A DNA stretch of 64,000 nucleotides from Akkermansia muciniphila (GCA_945874145.1 CAMCFN010000008.1:1-64000); one strand, 5' to 3'; positions 8,655 through 17,226 are shown, counted from the stretch's first letter. Program-made: numbers and translations. The notes: generated by a model not told the origin, from the letters alone.

Positions 8655-10153
8655 GGTCGCTTGCCGAAACCGACCAAATCATCGCGCGGCCCGGGAGCCG
8701 TGCCACGTTGGGCATCTGCGAGTCCGGGAATCGCCCGGCCATGCGGGTCGGTCTTGGCAAAGGCCAGCCGCCGCTCCAGTTCGCGCACGGTTTCCTCGCC
8801 GAGGACGTGCTCGATCTTTTCGGCATCCTCATGCACATGGTCGGCGGCGAGCCGGGCTTCATGAGTGAGGTAAAGCTCCCACAGGCGATGGTTGCGAACG
8901 ATGGCGCAGGCGCGTTGCCAGCCCTCAGGGGTGAGGAAGACGTGGTTGCCATCATCGTGCAAGGTGGCCAGGCCGTGAGCGCGGAGGGCGGCGGCTTGCT
9001 GCGCCACCTCCTCCAACGTCTCGCGCCGCCGCTCGGCGAGCTCGCGGAGCGAGGCCCCTTCGCCCTGAAACTCACGGCCTTCGAGGACCTGATAGATGGA
9101 TTTGAGCGTGTTCTCGCGTTGCGTGCGGGCGGAGCGGCTGCGCTGCCGCCACCAGCGGGCAACGATCCCGTGCCGGGGGCCAAAGAAGAAAGCCATGCCG
9201 AACACCGCAGTGGCCGCCAGCACCATGAAGGGGCCGGTGGGCAGGTTGTTGCCGAGGAAGCTCAGAAACGCACCTAGCGCACCGGCGAACATGCCAAACA
9301 ACGACGCCAGCAGCAACATGCGGTGCATGCGATCCGTGAGCAGGTAAGCGGCCGCCGCAGGCGTGATGAGCATCGCGGACACCAGCACGACGCCGACCGC
9401 TTGCAGCGCAATGACGACCGCGAACGCGAGCAGCAGCATCAGCGTGTAATGGATGAGCTGGGCCGGGAAACCGGCCGCACGCGCGAAGGCGGCATCGAAG
9501 CTCGTGACCAGGAACTCCTTGTAAAACGCGAAGATCACTACCACCGCCAAGCCGGTCACGATGGCCATGAGCTTTACGTCACTCGCACCAATGGCCGCCG
9601 CCTGGCCGAAGAGGAACTTGTCGATGCCGCTTTTGTTTCCGGTGGGCAGGCGCTGGATCATCGTCACCATGCAGATGCCGACGGCGAAGAACGACGCGAG
9701 CACGAGGCCCAGCGCGGTGTCCTCCTTCAAGCGCGTGGTTTGCTTGATCAGATGCACAGCGCCCGCACCCAGCAGTCCCGCGAGCGTCGCGCCGATGAAG
9801 ATGGCCACCGGGTCCTTGCTCATGTTCCAGAGAAAGCCCAGCGCCACGCCGGGCAGGACGGCGTGGGAAAGCGCGTCGCCGACCAGCGCCATCTTGCGCA
9901 CTACGAGGAATGAACCGAGCAGCCCGCACGAAATACCCAGCAGCATCGAGCCCAGCAGCGCGTAGCGGACGGACGGGTCTTGGAACGTGAAGAAGCGGAG
10001 CGCTTGGTCCCAGAGTGTGGTTTCGGAGATGTCGCCGATGCGCGCGGCGTGCGCGCTGTGTGCACAGAGAAGATAGAAGATGGAAGATAGTAGATAGAGA
10101 AGCCGGATGATGGTCCGGTTGGTTCGCGAGCTAATGTTCGCTGAACGGCTCAT
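8651..10153 (-). CDS. Metal ABC permease fused to a DtxR/MntR repressor domain
   Basis: 500 residues. Roughly residues 45-330 are an ABC-3 permease (GSFLVVRKMALVGDALSHAV, GVALGFLWNMSKDPVAIFIG). From about 345 comes a full metalloregulator: a winged helix (NTLKSIYQVLEGREF, LRELAERRRETLEEVAQQAA) and a metal-binding/dimerisation region (RNHRLWELYLTHEARL, HVHEDAEKIEHVLGEETV, DPHGRAIPGL), keeping the His/Glu/His ligand pattern. The transporter may therefore carry its own metal sensor. Whether the tail binds DNA from the membrane is unknown. Residues about 17-36 (LLYLLSSIFYLLCAHSAHA) are encoded by a repeat arm. Confidence 0.88.
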   Translation of the reverse strand: MSRSANISSRTNRTIIRLLYLLSSIFYLLCAHSAHAARIGDISETTLWDQALRFFTFQDPSVRYALLGSMLLGISCGLLGSFLVVRKMALVGDALSHAVLPGVALGFLWNMSKDPVAIFIGATLAGLLGAGAVHLIKQTTRLKEDTALGLVLASFFAVGICMVTMIQRLPTGNKSGIDKFLFGQAAAIGASDVKLMAIVTGLAVVVIFAFYKEFLVTSFDAAFARAAGFPAQLIHYTLMLLLAFAVVIALQAVGVVLVSAMLITPAAAAYLLTDRMHRMLLLASLFGMFAGALGAFLSFLGNNLPTGPFMVLAATAVFGMAFFFGPRHGIVARWWRQRSRSARTQRENTLKSIYQVLEGREFQGEGASLRELAERRRETLEEVAQQAAALRAHGLATLHDDGNHVFLTPEGWQRACAIVRNHRLWELYLTHEARLAADHVHEDAEKIEHVLGEETVRELERRLAFAKTDPHGRAIPGLADAQRGTAPGPRDDLVGFGKRP

Positions 10154-10196
10154 TCTATTCTCTCTCTTCTATCCGCTATCCTCTCGTCTATCCCTT
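10066..10196. repeat. Palindromic 'tatcttcta' repeat spanning a gene junction
   Basis: The left arm, 10066-10102, is made of gaagata/agataga units. The right arm, 10153-10196, consists of the complementary ttctat/ctatcc units. The left arm is read as the N-terminal hydrophobic stretch of the permease-repressor protein, and the right arm runs through the ATPase stop codon (10188-10190). The arms are inverted and imperfect, so a long hairpin could form in the intercistronic mRNA. Confidence 0.7.
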
Positions 10197-10949
10197 CACT
10201 CTGACCGCCTCCGCCACCTCGCTCAATATCGTCAGCCGGCCCCCATATGTCTTCTGCAACGTCTCGTAGTTGAACACTTCCTCTGTCGGGCCGAAGGCGA
10301 CGACGCGCATGTTCAGCAGCAGCAGCATGTCGAAGTAGTTGCGCGCGGTGGGCAGGTCGTGGTGGACGACGAGCAGGGTCTTGCCGGCGGCGCGCAGTTC
10401 GTGCAGCAGCGCGATGATGGCGGACTCGGTCGCGGCATCCACGCCGGCGAATGGCTCGTCCATGAAGTAAAGTTCGCTCTCCTGCGCCAGCGCGCGCGCG
10501 AGGAAGACGCGTTGTTGCTGGCCGCCGCTCAAGTTGGAAATCTGCCGGTTCGCGTAGGGGAGCATCTTCACCTTGTCGAGACACTCGCGGGCTTTGTCGT
10601 GGTCGTCCTTCGTCGGGCGCTTGAGGAGGCCGAGCTTGCCGTAGCGGCCCATCAGCACCACGTCCATCACGCTCACGGGGAAGTCCCAGTCCACCGACTC
10701 GCGCTGTGGCACGTAGCCGACGCGGCGGAAGTTCTTCGCGACCGATTCGCCGAAGACTTTCACCCAGCCGCTGCTGACCGGCAGCAAGCCCATCGCGGCC
10801 TTGATGAGCGTGGACTTGCCCGCGCCGTTCGGCCCGACGATGCCAACGAGCTTGCCCGGCGGCACGACGAGGTCCACGCCCCACAGCACGGGCTTCTTGT
10901 GGTAGGCGACCGTGAGGTCGTGGATTTCAAGTGGCGGCGCGTCAGCCAT
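10188..10949 (-). CDS. Metal ABC transporter ATP-binding protein (ZnuC/MntB-type)
   Basis: 253 residues from ATG at 10947-10949 (MADAPPLEIHDLTVAYHKK). A longer in-frame start at 11021 would read through a repeat and is rejected. Seen: Walker A GPNGAGKST, a Q-loop (VPQRESVDW), signature LSGGQQQRV, Walker B LYFMDEPFAG, and the switch His in LLVVHHDLPTA. It energises the two permeases encoded downstream. Its last codons and stop lie inside a palindromic repeat. Confidence 0.93.
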   Translation of the reverse strand: MADAPPLEIHDLTVAYHKKPVLWGVDLVVPPGKLVGIVGPNGAGKSTLIKAAMGLLPVSSGWVKVFGESVAKNFRRVGYVPQRESVDWDFPVSVMDVVLMGRYGKLGLLKRPTKDDHDKARECLDKVKMLPYANRQISNLSGGQQQRVFLARALAQESELYFMDEPFAGVDAATESAIIALLHELRAAGKTLLVVHHDLPTARNYFDMLLLLNMRVVAFGPTEEVFNYETLQKTYGGRLTILSEVAEAVRVKG

Positions 10950-10960
10950 GCGAAGGGGAT

Positions 10961-11118
10961 TTAACCACGGATGGACAGGGATGAACACGGATGAAGAAGG
11001 AAATTCGCCGTGAGAGGGCACGGAGAACCCAAAGGGAAACGCGGCAGGGGACTTCTTTGTGAACTCTGCGCCCTTTCGCGGCCAATCAATCCGTGTTGAT
11101 GCGTGTTCATCCGTGGTT
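10961..11118. repeat. Inverted 'accacggatgaacacggatg' repeat between metal-operon genes
   Basis: The left arm, 10961-10994, contains ttaaccacgg, atggacaggg and atgaacacgg. The right arm, 11089-11118, contains the reverse form (atccgtgttgatgcgtgttc, then atccgtggtt). The arms enclose about 95 bases. The palindrome fills the gap between the ATPase start and the outer-membrane barrel stop, where it could form a hairpin and affect message processing. Confidence 0.7.
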
Positions 11119-11126
11119 GCCTTGCT

Positions 11127-11987
11127 TCAGAACCGCCACGACAGACCGATGAATGGATTCCAGTCATCCGCCGCGCGAGTCACCCCGATGTTGATGCCGG
11201 CATCGAGTTGGAGGCTCTTCGTGAGCGCGTAGGTGAGGCCGAGGTCCACCGTGGCCACCCAGTCCGCGCCGCGTTCCGTGCTGACGCTGTTGAAGAACTC
11301 CGCATAGCCGGCAAGGGCACCAACAATGTCGTGTCCGAAGGTGATGGTGCTGACGAACTCCGGGTGGTAGCCGCTGCTGGTCGTGTCGCGCACAATATCG
11401 ATCTGCGGCATCAGGCCCATGCCCCAGCCAGCCGGCAGTTCCAACGCAAACGGCGCGATGAGACCACCCTCAACGCTGCGGTTGCCAAGCTGGTCCTGAT
11501 TCGTCGGCAGCTTCACATAGGGCATGAGCGCGAATGCGGTGTCGCCGCCGTCATTGCCCCAGAGGTTGAACTTCACGCGAGTGATGAAGTCGTTGAAGCC
11601 GCGCTGCTTCGAGACGCCAGCGGCGGGGTCGGAGGTGTGGACGTAGGTGTGCGGCTGGACGATGAACTGCGCGTCCACATGGTTCAGCAGGCCGACCTTG
11701 AAGTTGATCGGCGCGATGTTCCAGGTGCGGACAATGGTGCCGTCGCGGGCCGGGTTGTGCTTGTCGTAGCTGTAGCTGACGAAATCCATCTCGATTTGGA
11801 AATGACCGGCATCCACGGTGTAGGGCGACTCCGTCTTGTCGGGCCGGTCGGTGCTCATCTCGCGCAGCCACTGCGGCGGCGTGGGGTTGAACAGGTTGTA
11901 TTGCGTCTTGTCCGGCAGTGGAGCGGCGGCAGACGCGTTCAACACGAGCACCGTCGGCGAAACGAAACCCCAACAAAACCGTTTCAT
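11127..11987 (-). CDS. Predicted outer-membrane beta-barrel (MetA-degradation-like family)
   Basis: 286 residues with a short signal peptide ending near NASAAAP. Alternating polar/hydrophobic strands follow, with a C-terminal Phe (GLSWRF) as expected for BAM-dependent barrels. The STDRPDKTESPYTVDAGHFQ segment is typical of the Phenol_MetA_deg-like putative transporters. Its ATG overlaps the stop of the metal-binding protein gene by four bases, placing it firmly in the metal operon. An outer-membrane metal or metallophore porin role is inferred from this position. Confidence 0.7.
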   Translation of the reverse strand: MKRFCWGFVSPTVLVLNASAAAPLPDKTQYNLFNPTPPQWLREMSTDRPDKTESPYTVDAGHFQIEMDFVSYSYDKHNPARDGTIVRTWNIAPINFKVGLLNHVDAQFIVQPHTYVHTSDPAAGVSKQRGFNDFITRVKFNLWGNDGGDTAFALMPYVKLPTNQDQLGNRSVEGGLIAPFALELPAGWGMGLMPQIDIVRDTTSSGYHPEFVSTITFGHDIVGALAGYAEFFNSVSTERGADWVATVDLGLTYALTKSLQLDAGINIGVTRAADDWNPFIGLSWRF

Positions 11988-12910
11988 TTCAGCGCCTCCA
12001 CGATGGTCGTGAGGTTGTGCTTGATCATGCCCTCGTAGGTGCCGAGGTCGTAGCCGTGCTCCATCTGGCCGGGCGTGCCCATCGCGTCGGAGAACAGCTC
12101 GCCACCGACCCTCACGCCGGCGTCCTTCGCGATGCGCTGGATGGTCGCGGGCGACACACTCGACTCGACGAAGATGGCCTTCACGCGCTTCTGCTTGATG
12201 AAGTCCACGAGCTTGGCCATGTCCGCGAGGCCGGCCTCGGTGACGGTGGAGACGCCTTGCAAACCGACGACCTGGAAGCCATACGCGCGCCCGAAGTAGT
12301 TGTAGGCGTCATGGCTGGTGACGAGGATGCGCTTTTCCTGGGGCAGCTCGGCGGCTTTCTTGAGCGACCACTCGTGCAACGCGCGGAGCTTGGCAGCGAC
12401 TTCCTTCCCACGCTGCTCGAAGTGCGCCTTGTCCTTGGGCGAAAGTTCGCTCAGACCCTTCACCACCGTCTGCGCGCACATGGCCCACAGCTCGACATCG
12501 AACCACACATGCGGGTCGTAGTGGCCCTCGAATTGCGGCGGCTCCAGCAGCCGCTTCTCCGGCACGCTCTCGGTGACGGGGTAAACCGGCTTCTTCGAGC
12601 GCGCGAGCTTCGTGAAGATGTCGGTCATCTTCCCTTCCAACACGAGGCCGTTGTAGAAGATGACCGCGGCCTGCTGGAGCTTGGAGACATCGGCGGCGGT
12701 GGCCTTGTAGAGGTGCGGGTCCACGCCCGCGCCCATGAGCCCGGAGACCTCCACCCGGTCGCCGCCGACCTGCAGCACGAGGTCCGTGACCATCGAGGTG
12801 GTGGTGGTGACGCGGATTTTGCGCTCGGCGGCGGGGGAGCTGGGGCAGAGGGCAAGCGCAGCCAGCAACAGCAGCATTCGACGGAGGGAGGGGTTCAGTT
12901 TTGCGGTCAT
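11984..12910 (-). CDS. Metal ABC transporter substrate-binding protein (PsaA/MntA/ZnuA family)
   Basis: 308 residues with a Sec signal peptide (MLLLLAALALCPSSPAAE). This is a cluster A-I periplasmic metal-binding protein. Likely ligands are His in GVDPHLYKAT, His in HYDPHVWFDV, Glu in FVESSVSPATI and Asp in ELFSDAMG. A His/His/Glu/Asp set is the PsaA-like arrangement associated with Mn. The long His-rich loop of many ZnuA proteins is missing. It is the first gene of the operon. The metal assignment (Mn rather than Zn or Fe) is inference. Confidence 0.9.
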   Translation of the reverse strand: MTAKLNPSLRRMLLLLAALALCPSSPAAERKIRVTTTTSMVTDLVLQVGGDRVEVSGLMGAGVDPHLYKATAADVSKLQQAAVIFYNGLVLEGKMTDIFTKLARSKKPVYPVTESVPEKRLLEPPQFEGHYDPHVWFDVELWAMCAQTVVKGLSELSPKDKAHFEQRGKEVAAKLRALHEWSLKKAAELPQEKRILVTSHDAYNYFGRAYGFQVVGLQGVSTVTEAGLADMAKLVDFIKQKRVKAIFVESSVSPATIQRIAKDAGVRVGGELFSDAMGTPGQMEHGYDLGTYEGMIKHNLTTIVEALK

Positions 12911-12997
12911 GATGAAATACGGAGAGCCAAGGCCAAATCAGCTGTCGGCAACCGGGTGCCAAACTAGGCGTGGATTTGTTTTGGTCAAGTAATACAC

Positions 12998-13011
12998 TTA
13001 GTCTTGTCTAA
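12998..13011. promoter_or_regulatory. Candidate DtxR/MntR-type operator upstream of metal operon
   Basis: ttagtcttgtctaa is an imperfect dyad (ttag...ctaa, 10 of 14 positions symmetric) lying 88 bases upstream of the binding-protein ATG in an AT-richer patch. It resembles the TTA-n-TAA form of streptococcal MntR-family sites. An operator is plausible because the operon encodes a DtxR domain. No clear -10/-35 pair could be assigned. Confidence 0.3.
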
Positions 13012-13396
13012 TCTTGTGACAACTTCCTAACAAGCCTCCCCTGAACTCACGCCCCGAGATGTCCCGGGTCACGAGCGAAGCTTGGCCCAGCTCCTGGGCG
13101 CGGCTGTGTCGCAGGCCAGCCGCCGCACCCACGCCGGCCGCCAGCCGCTGGCCGAGCCGGAGGGCACGAAACCATGCCACTTGCCGCGGTTGGTGTTCCG
13201 CACAGAGCGCCGGAGCGGGGTCAGGATGCGCCGTTCAAACCGCACGAATCTTCCACTCGCCTTGCTGCCCCGGCTTCGCCTAGTCTCCCTGCTCTGTTTG
13301 CCGAAAGTAATCAGTGTCCAGTGTTCAGTAAGGCACCCGAACCCTGCGGCGACTGATTACTGATTACTGAGCACTGATTACTTTTCTGCCCCACAC
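13012..13396. other. Gene-free gap between metal operon and alaS
   Basis: 385 bases between the divergent starts of the metal-binding protein and alaS. It holds the 'actgattact' palindromic repeat at 13306-13382. Several short open frames (for example 13059-13283) look like GC-rich noise with no recognisable motif. No T-box or other leader structure was recognised. Confidence 0.6.
13306..13382. repeat. Palindromic 'agtaatcagtgttcagta' repeat, intergenic copy
   Basis: The left arm agtaatcagtgtccagtgtt (13306 on) is inverted against the right arm actgattactgattactgag plus cactgattact (13352-13382). The same family occurs inside uvrA (22708-22818) and inside the DUF1549 gene (32594-32681). This copy ends about 15 bases before the alaS ATG and so occupies its leader. 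Confidence 0.75.
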
Positions 13397-16300
13397 ATGA
13401 TGACCAGCACGCAAATCCGCCAGTCGTTCCTCGACTTCTTCCGGTCGAAGCAGCACACCATCGTCCCCTCGTCCAGCCTCATGCCGGACAGCCCGAACCT
13501 GCTCTTCACCAACGCCGGCATGAACCAGTTCGTGCCCATCTTCCTGAACGACACCAAGTGCCCCTACACCCCCGGCCGCGCCGCCGACACGCAGAAATGC
13601 ATCCGCGCCGGCGGCAAGCACAACGACCTCGATGACGTCGGCCTCGACACCTACCACCACACGTTCTTCGAGATGCTCGGCAACTGGTCCTTCGGCGACT
13701 ACTTCAAGCAGGAGGCCATCAGTTGGGCGTGGGAGCTGGTCATCGAAGTCTGGAAGTTCCCGCCGCAACGCCTCTACGCGACCGTTTACAACCCCGACAA
13801 GTCCAAGGGCGACCCCAGCGAGTTCGACCAGGAGGCGTGGGACATTTGGGCGGCGAAGTTCCGCAGCGTCGGCCTCGACCCCGCCGTCCACATCGTCAAC
13901 GGCAACAAGAAAGACAACTTCTGGATGATGGGCGACACCGGCCCCTGCGGCCCGTGCTCCGAACTCCATGTGGACCTCACGCCCGCCGGCGACACGCGCG
14001 GGCTGCTCGTCAACAAAGGCTCCGCCGAGTGCATCGAGATTTGGAACAACGTCTTCATCCAGTTCAACGCGAACCCCGACGGCACCTTCAGCCCGCTCCC
14101 GGCCAAGCACGTGGACACCGGCATGGGCTTCGAGCGCGTGACCAGCATCATGCAGGGCACGAAGATGTTCGCGGACTTCGCCAACGCGAAGATTTCCAAC
14201 TACGAGACCGACATCTTCCGCCCGATTTTCGACGAGCTGGAGAAGATGAGCGGCAAGAAATACGGCTCTACCCTGCCCAAGTCCGGCAGCACCGGCGACA
14301 CCGAGCAGGAGAAGGTGGACATCGCCTTCCGCGTCATCGCCGACCACATCCGCACCCTCAGTTTCGCCATCGCGGACGGCATCCAGCCCGGCAACACCGA
14401 CCGCAACTACGTGCTGCGCCGCATCCTGCGCCGCGCGGTGCGCTACGGCCGCACGCTCGGCTTCCACGAGCCGTTCTTCTACAAGCTCGTGGACGTGCTC
14501 GCCGCGACGATGGGCGATGTCTTCCCCGAAATCCGCACCCGCAAGCAGCATGTGAAGGATGTGCTCAAGCTGGAGGAAGAGGCGTTTAACAGGACGCTTG
14601 ATTCTGGCTTACAAGTTTTTGCGAGCATTTGCGAAAGACACAACGCCCTCAAGATGTCGTTGGAGCCATTGAGAACATACGTTGGAAACACGGCCACCTA
14701 CTTCGAGTCTGAGCATATCGAGCGGGCATTCTTTAAAGAAGCCTTACGGCTTACTTGGCCGAAGCTGCTCCAATGCCAGAAGTCCTCAAGCACACAGGCT
14801 GAGAGGGTCCAGCTATCCCGACTCACACGCGAGATTGAGGAGCAAATTTCTGACGACGAGATGAGAACCCTAGCCCATGAATTGGAGGAAAGAGTAGCTC
14901 CAAGGGTCGTTACAGACAATCCCTACGGTGACGTTGATAGCCGGGACCGTTCTTGCAAAATCATCTTGGATGCCATTCGAGAGCTGATCACTTGTGTCGA
15001 GACAATGAGCGCAGAGGACGCTTTCCGCCTTTATGATACATACGGTTTTCCCCTCGACCTCACAGAGCTGGTGAGCCGTGAGAGGGACATGCGGGTGGAC
15101 ACAGTGGGGTTCGACAGGTTGATGGAGGAACAGAAAGCCCGCGCCCGCGCCGCGCAGAAGAAGACCGTCATCGAGCTGTCCCAAATCGAGACCAAGACGC
15201 CCACGCGCTTCCTCGGCTACGACGCGTTGGAGACGCCCGCGCGCGTGCTCGAAGTCGTTGGCCTCAAGGACAAGACCGCCGTGGTGCTCGACACCTCCAC
15301 CTGCTACGCCGAGATGGGCGGCCAGCTCGGCGACACCGGCGAACTCACCGGCAGCGGCCAGCTCTGGCGCGTGGTCAACACCCAGAAGTCCGGCAACACC
15401 TGGCTGCACTTCGTCGAGGGCGGCGACGCCCCCGCCATCGGTGCGACCGTCACGCTCACCGTCGAGAAGGCCCGCCGCGATGCCATCCAGCGCCATCACA
15501 CGGTCACGCACTTGCTGCACTGGGCCTTGCACGAGGTCGTGAGCCGGGAAGCCTCGCAGAAGGGTTCCTTCGTCGGCCCGGACAAATTGACCTTCGACTT
15601 CAACAGCGCCGCGCTCACGCCCGCGCAGGTTGCGGACATCGAGAAGCTCGTCAACGAGCGCATCGTCGAGAACGCCGGCGTCTCGTGGACCGAAGTCCCG
15701 CACGCTGACGTGAAGTCCCGCAAGGACGTGATGCAGTTCTTCGGCGACAAATACGGTGACACCGTCCGGGTGGTCCAAATCGGCGGCGGTGCGAACAAAC
15801 TCGACGGTTATTCCATGGAACTCTGCGGTGGCACGCACACACGCGCGACCGGCGAGATCGGCCTCTTCCGCATCGTCGGCGAGAACGCGATTGCCGCCGG
15901 GGTGCGCCGCATCGAAGCCGTCGCCGGCCTCACCGCCTTCGACGCAATGCGCCTAGATCGAGAATTGATCCGCACCGTGGCCGGCAAAGTGAGTTCTCCC
16001 ATCCATGAGCTGGACAAGAAGATCGAAGCGCTCCTCGCGCACCAGCGGGAATTGGAGAAATCCCTCAAGGCCGCGCAGCAGAAGGAAGCCGCCGGGAACG
16101 CGAGATCCCTCCTCGCCACCGCCGAGACTATCAACGGCACACCCGCCATCATCGCCCACATCCCCGGCGCAGACGGCGACACGCTCCAAACCATCGCCGA
16201 TGCGCTGAAGAGCCACGGCTTCAAAGGCGTGACCGTCCTCGGCGGCGCGGCGAACGGCGCGGTGGCCTTGGTCGCCTCCGTCTCCGCCGAGTTCACCGCG

Positions 16301-16447
16301 AAAGCCCAGGCCGGCAAACTCATCCAAGCCATCGCGCCCATCGTCGGCGGCAAAGGCGGCGGCAAGCCCGACAACGCCCGCGGCGGCGGCAAGGACGCGA
16401 ACAAGCTGGACGAGGCTTTGGCGAAGGTGAAGAGCTTGCTCGGCTAG
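13397..16447 (+). CDS. alaS: Alanyl-tRNA synthetase with a low-GC mosaic insertion
   Basis: 1016 residues against about 870-880 for typical AlaS. Class II synthetase that charges tRNA-Ala. Seen: the catalytic domain (FRSKQHTIVPSSSLMPDSPN, DTYHHTFFEMLGNWSFGDYF, GDTGPCGPCSE), the tRNA-recognition region (RNYVLRRILRRAVRYGR), the editing domain (HHTVTHLLHWALHEVV, MELCGGTHTRATGEIG) and a C-terminal Gly-rich C-Ala domain. About 120 extra residues (415-536) lie between FNRTLDSGLQVF and SAEDAFRLYDTYGFPLDLTE. That segment and its conserved flanks have lower GC than the rest. ATG at 13400 is an alternative start. Confidence 0.96.
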   Translation: MMTSTQIRQSFLDFFRSKQHTIVPSSSLMPDSPNLLFTNAGMNQFVPIFLNDTKCPYTPGRAADTQKCIRAGGKHNDLDDVGLDTYHHTFFEMLGNWSFGDYFKQEAISWAWELVIEVWKFPPQRLYATVYNPDKSKGDPSEFDQEAWDIWAAKFRSVGLDPAVHIVNGNKKDNFWMMGDTGPCGPCSELHVDLTPAGDTRGLLVNKGSAECIEIWNNVFIQFNANPDGTFSPLPAKHVDTGMGFERVTSIMQGTKMFADFANAKISNYETDIFRPIFDELEKMSGKKYGSTLPKSGSTGDTEQEKVDIAFRVIADHIRTLSFAIADGIQPGNTDRNYVLRRILRRAVRYGRTLGFHEPFFYKLVDVLAATMGDVFPEIRTRKQHVKDVLKLEEEAFNRTLDSGLQVFASICERHNALKMSLEPLRTYVGNTATYFESEHIERAFFKEALRLTWPKLLQCQKSSSTQAERVQLSRLTREIEEQISDDEMRTLAHELEERVAPRVVTDNPYGDVDSRDRSCKIILDAIRELITCVETMSAEDAFRLYDTYGFPLDLTELVSRERDMRVDTVGFDRLMEEQKARARAAQKKTVIELSQIETKTPTRFLGYDALETPARVLEVVGLKDKTAVVLDTSTCYAEMGGQLGDTGELTGSGQLWRVVNTQKSGNTWLHFVEGGDAPAIGATVTLTVEKARRDAIQRHHTVTHLLHWALHEVVSREASQKGSFVGPDKLTFDFNSAALTPAQVADIEKLVNERIVENAGVSWTEVPHADVKSRKDVMQFFGDKYGDTVRVVQIGGGANKLDGYSMELCGGTHTRATGEIGLFRIVGENAIAAGVRRIEAVAGLTAFDAMRLDRELIRTVAGKVSSPIHELDKKIEALLAHQRELEKSLKAAQQKEAAGNARSLLATAETINGTPAIIAHIPGADGDTLQTIADALKSHGFKGVTVLGGAANGAVALVASVSAEFTAKAQAGKLIQAIAPIVGGKGGGKPDNARGGGKDANKLDEALAKVKSLLG

Positions 16448-16470
16448 CCCACGGAGCGCAGAGTCCAGCC

Positions 16471-16674
16471 ATGCTAGCGGATGAGCAAACCAGTCCCGAG
16501 CAGTTCGCGGCTTACCGCCGGATGACGCCGGAGCGGCGGCTGGCTCAGGCCGAACAGCTTTACTGGACAGCGCGCGAGTTGAAAGCAACGTGGCTTCGCT
16601 CGCTGCACCCCGACTGGCCCGAGGAACAAGTGGCGCGGGAAGTCACCCGCATTTTCCTCCATGCCCGAAGCTGA
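16471..16674 (+). CDS. Small protein paired with nucleotidyltransferase
   Basis: 67 residues, helical and charged (RRMTPERRLAQAEQLYWTAR, HPDWPEEQVAREVTRIF). It overlaps the next gene by 14 bases. Similar small proteins are often found directly before DUF6036/AbiEii-like nucleotidyltransferases. It might be the partner of a toxin-antitoxin-like pair, but no function is established. Confidence 0.6.
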   Translation: MLADEQTSPEQFAAYRRMTPERRLAQAEQLYWTARELKATWLRSLHPDWPEEQVAREVTRIFLHARS

Positions 16675-17218
16675 ACTCTCCCTGCTTTTCGTCCGCCCGT
16701 TGAATCAACTTGGCGTGCGTTACATCGTCGGGGGAAGTGTGGCGGCAATCCTCTACGGTGAACCACGACTGACACACGACGTGGACTTCATTGTTTTCCT
16801 CCGTTACGAGGATATCGCCCGGCTGCGGCAGGCTTTTCCCGCGCCGGAATTCTACGTGCCACCGACGGAGGTGATCGCCGCCGAGATTGCGCGTGAGCAG
16901 AAGGGGCACTTCAACGTGGTTCACGCCGACACCGGCTTCAAAGCCGATTTTTACACCACAGGTCGCGATGAGCTTCAGGCATGGGGGTTTCGCCATCTCC
17001 AGCGGAAAACTTTTCGCGGTGAACCCATCGCGGTCGCCCCACCCGAATATGTCATCGTCCGCAAGCTGGAATACTTCCGCGAGGGCGGCTCGGACAAGCA
17101 CCTGCGGGACATCCGGGCTATCCTGAACGTGTCGGGCGAACTGCTGGACCGGAGCGCATTGCACGACTGGATCACCCGACGCGGAGTGGCGGCGGAATGG
17201 CGGAAGGTCTCAGCTTAA
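16661..17218 (+). CDS. Nucleotidyltransferase-fold protein (AbiEii/DUF6036-like)
   Basis: 185 residues. [20 protein letters not shown] then DVDFIVF gives the GS-x-DxD active-site pattern of minimal nucleotidyltransferases, and KADFY supplies a third acidic position. A C-terminal helical part ([20 protein letters not shown]) follows. Relatives act as AbiE-type toxins or nucleotide-transferring regulators. The overlap with the small upstream gene suggests a two-gene module. Substrate unknown. Confidence 0.75.
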   Translation: MPEAELSLLFVRPLNQLGVRYIVGGSVAAILYGEPRLTHDVDFIVFLRYEDIARLRQAFPAPEFYVPPTEVIAAEIAREQKGHFNVVHADTGFKADFYTTGRDELQAWGFRHLQRKTFRGEPIAVAPPEYVIVRKLEYFREGGSDKHLRDIRAILNVSGELLDRSALHDWITRRGVAAEWRKVSA

Positions 17219-17226
17219 CAAGAGGG

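Noticed and set aside
13059..13363. Short plus-strand frames between the metal operon and alaS
   Set aside because: Arg/Pro-rich, mutually overlapping and without recognisable features. One runs into the palindromic repeat.
13364..14551. 395-codon minus-strand frame
   Set aside because: Antisense shadow of the alaS catalytic domain.
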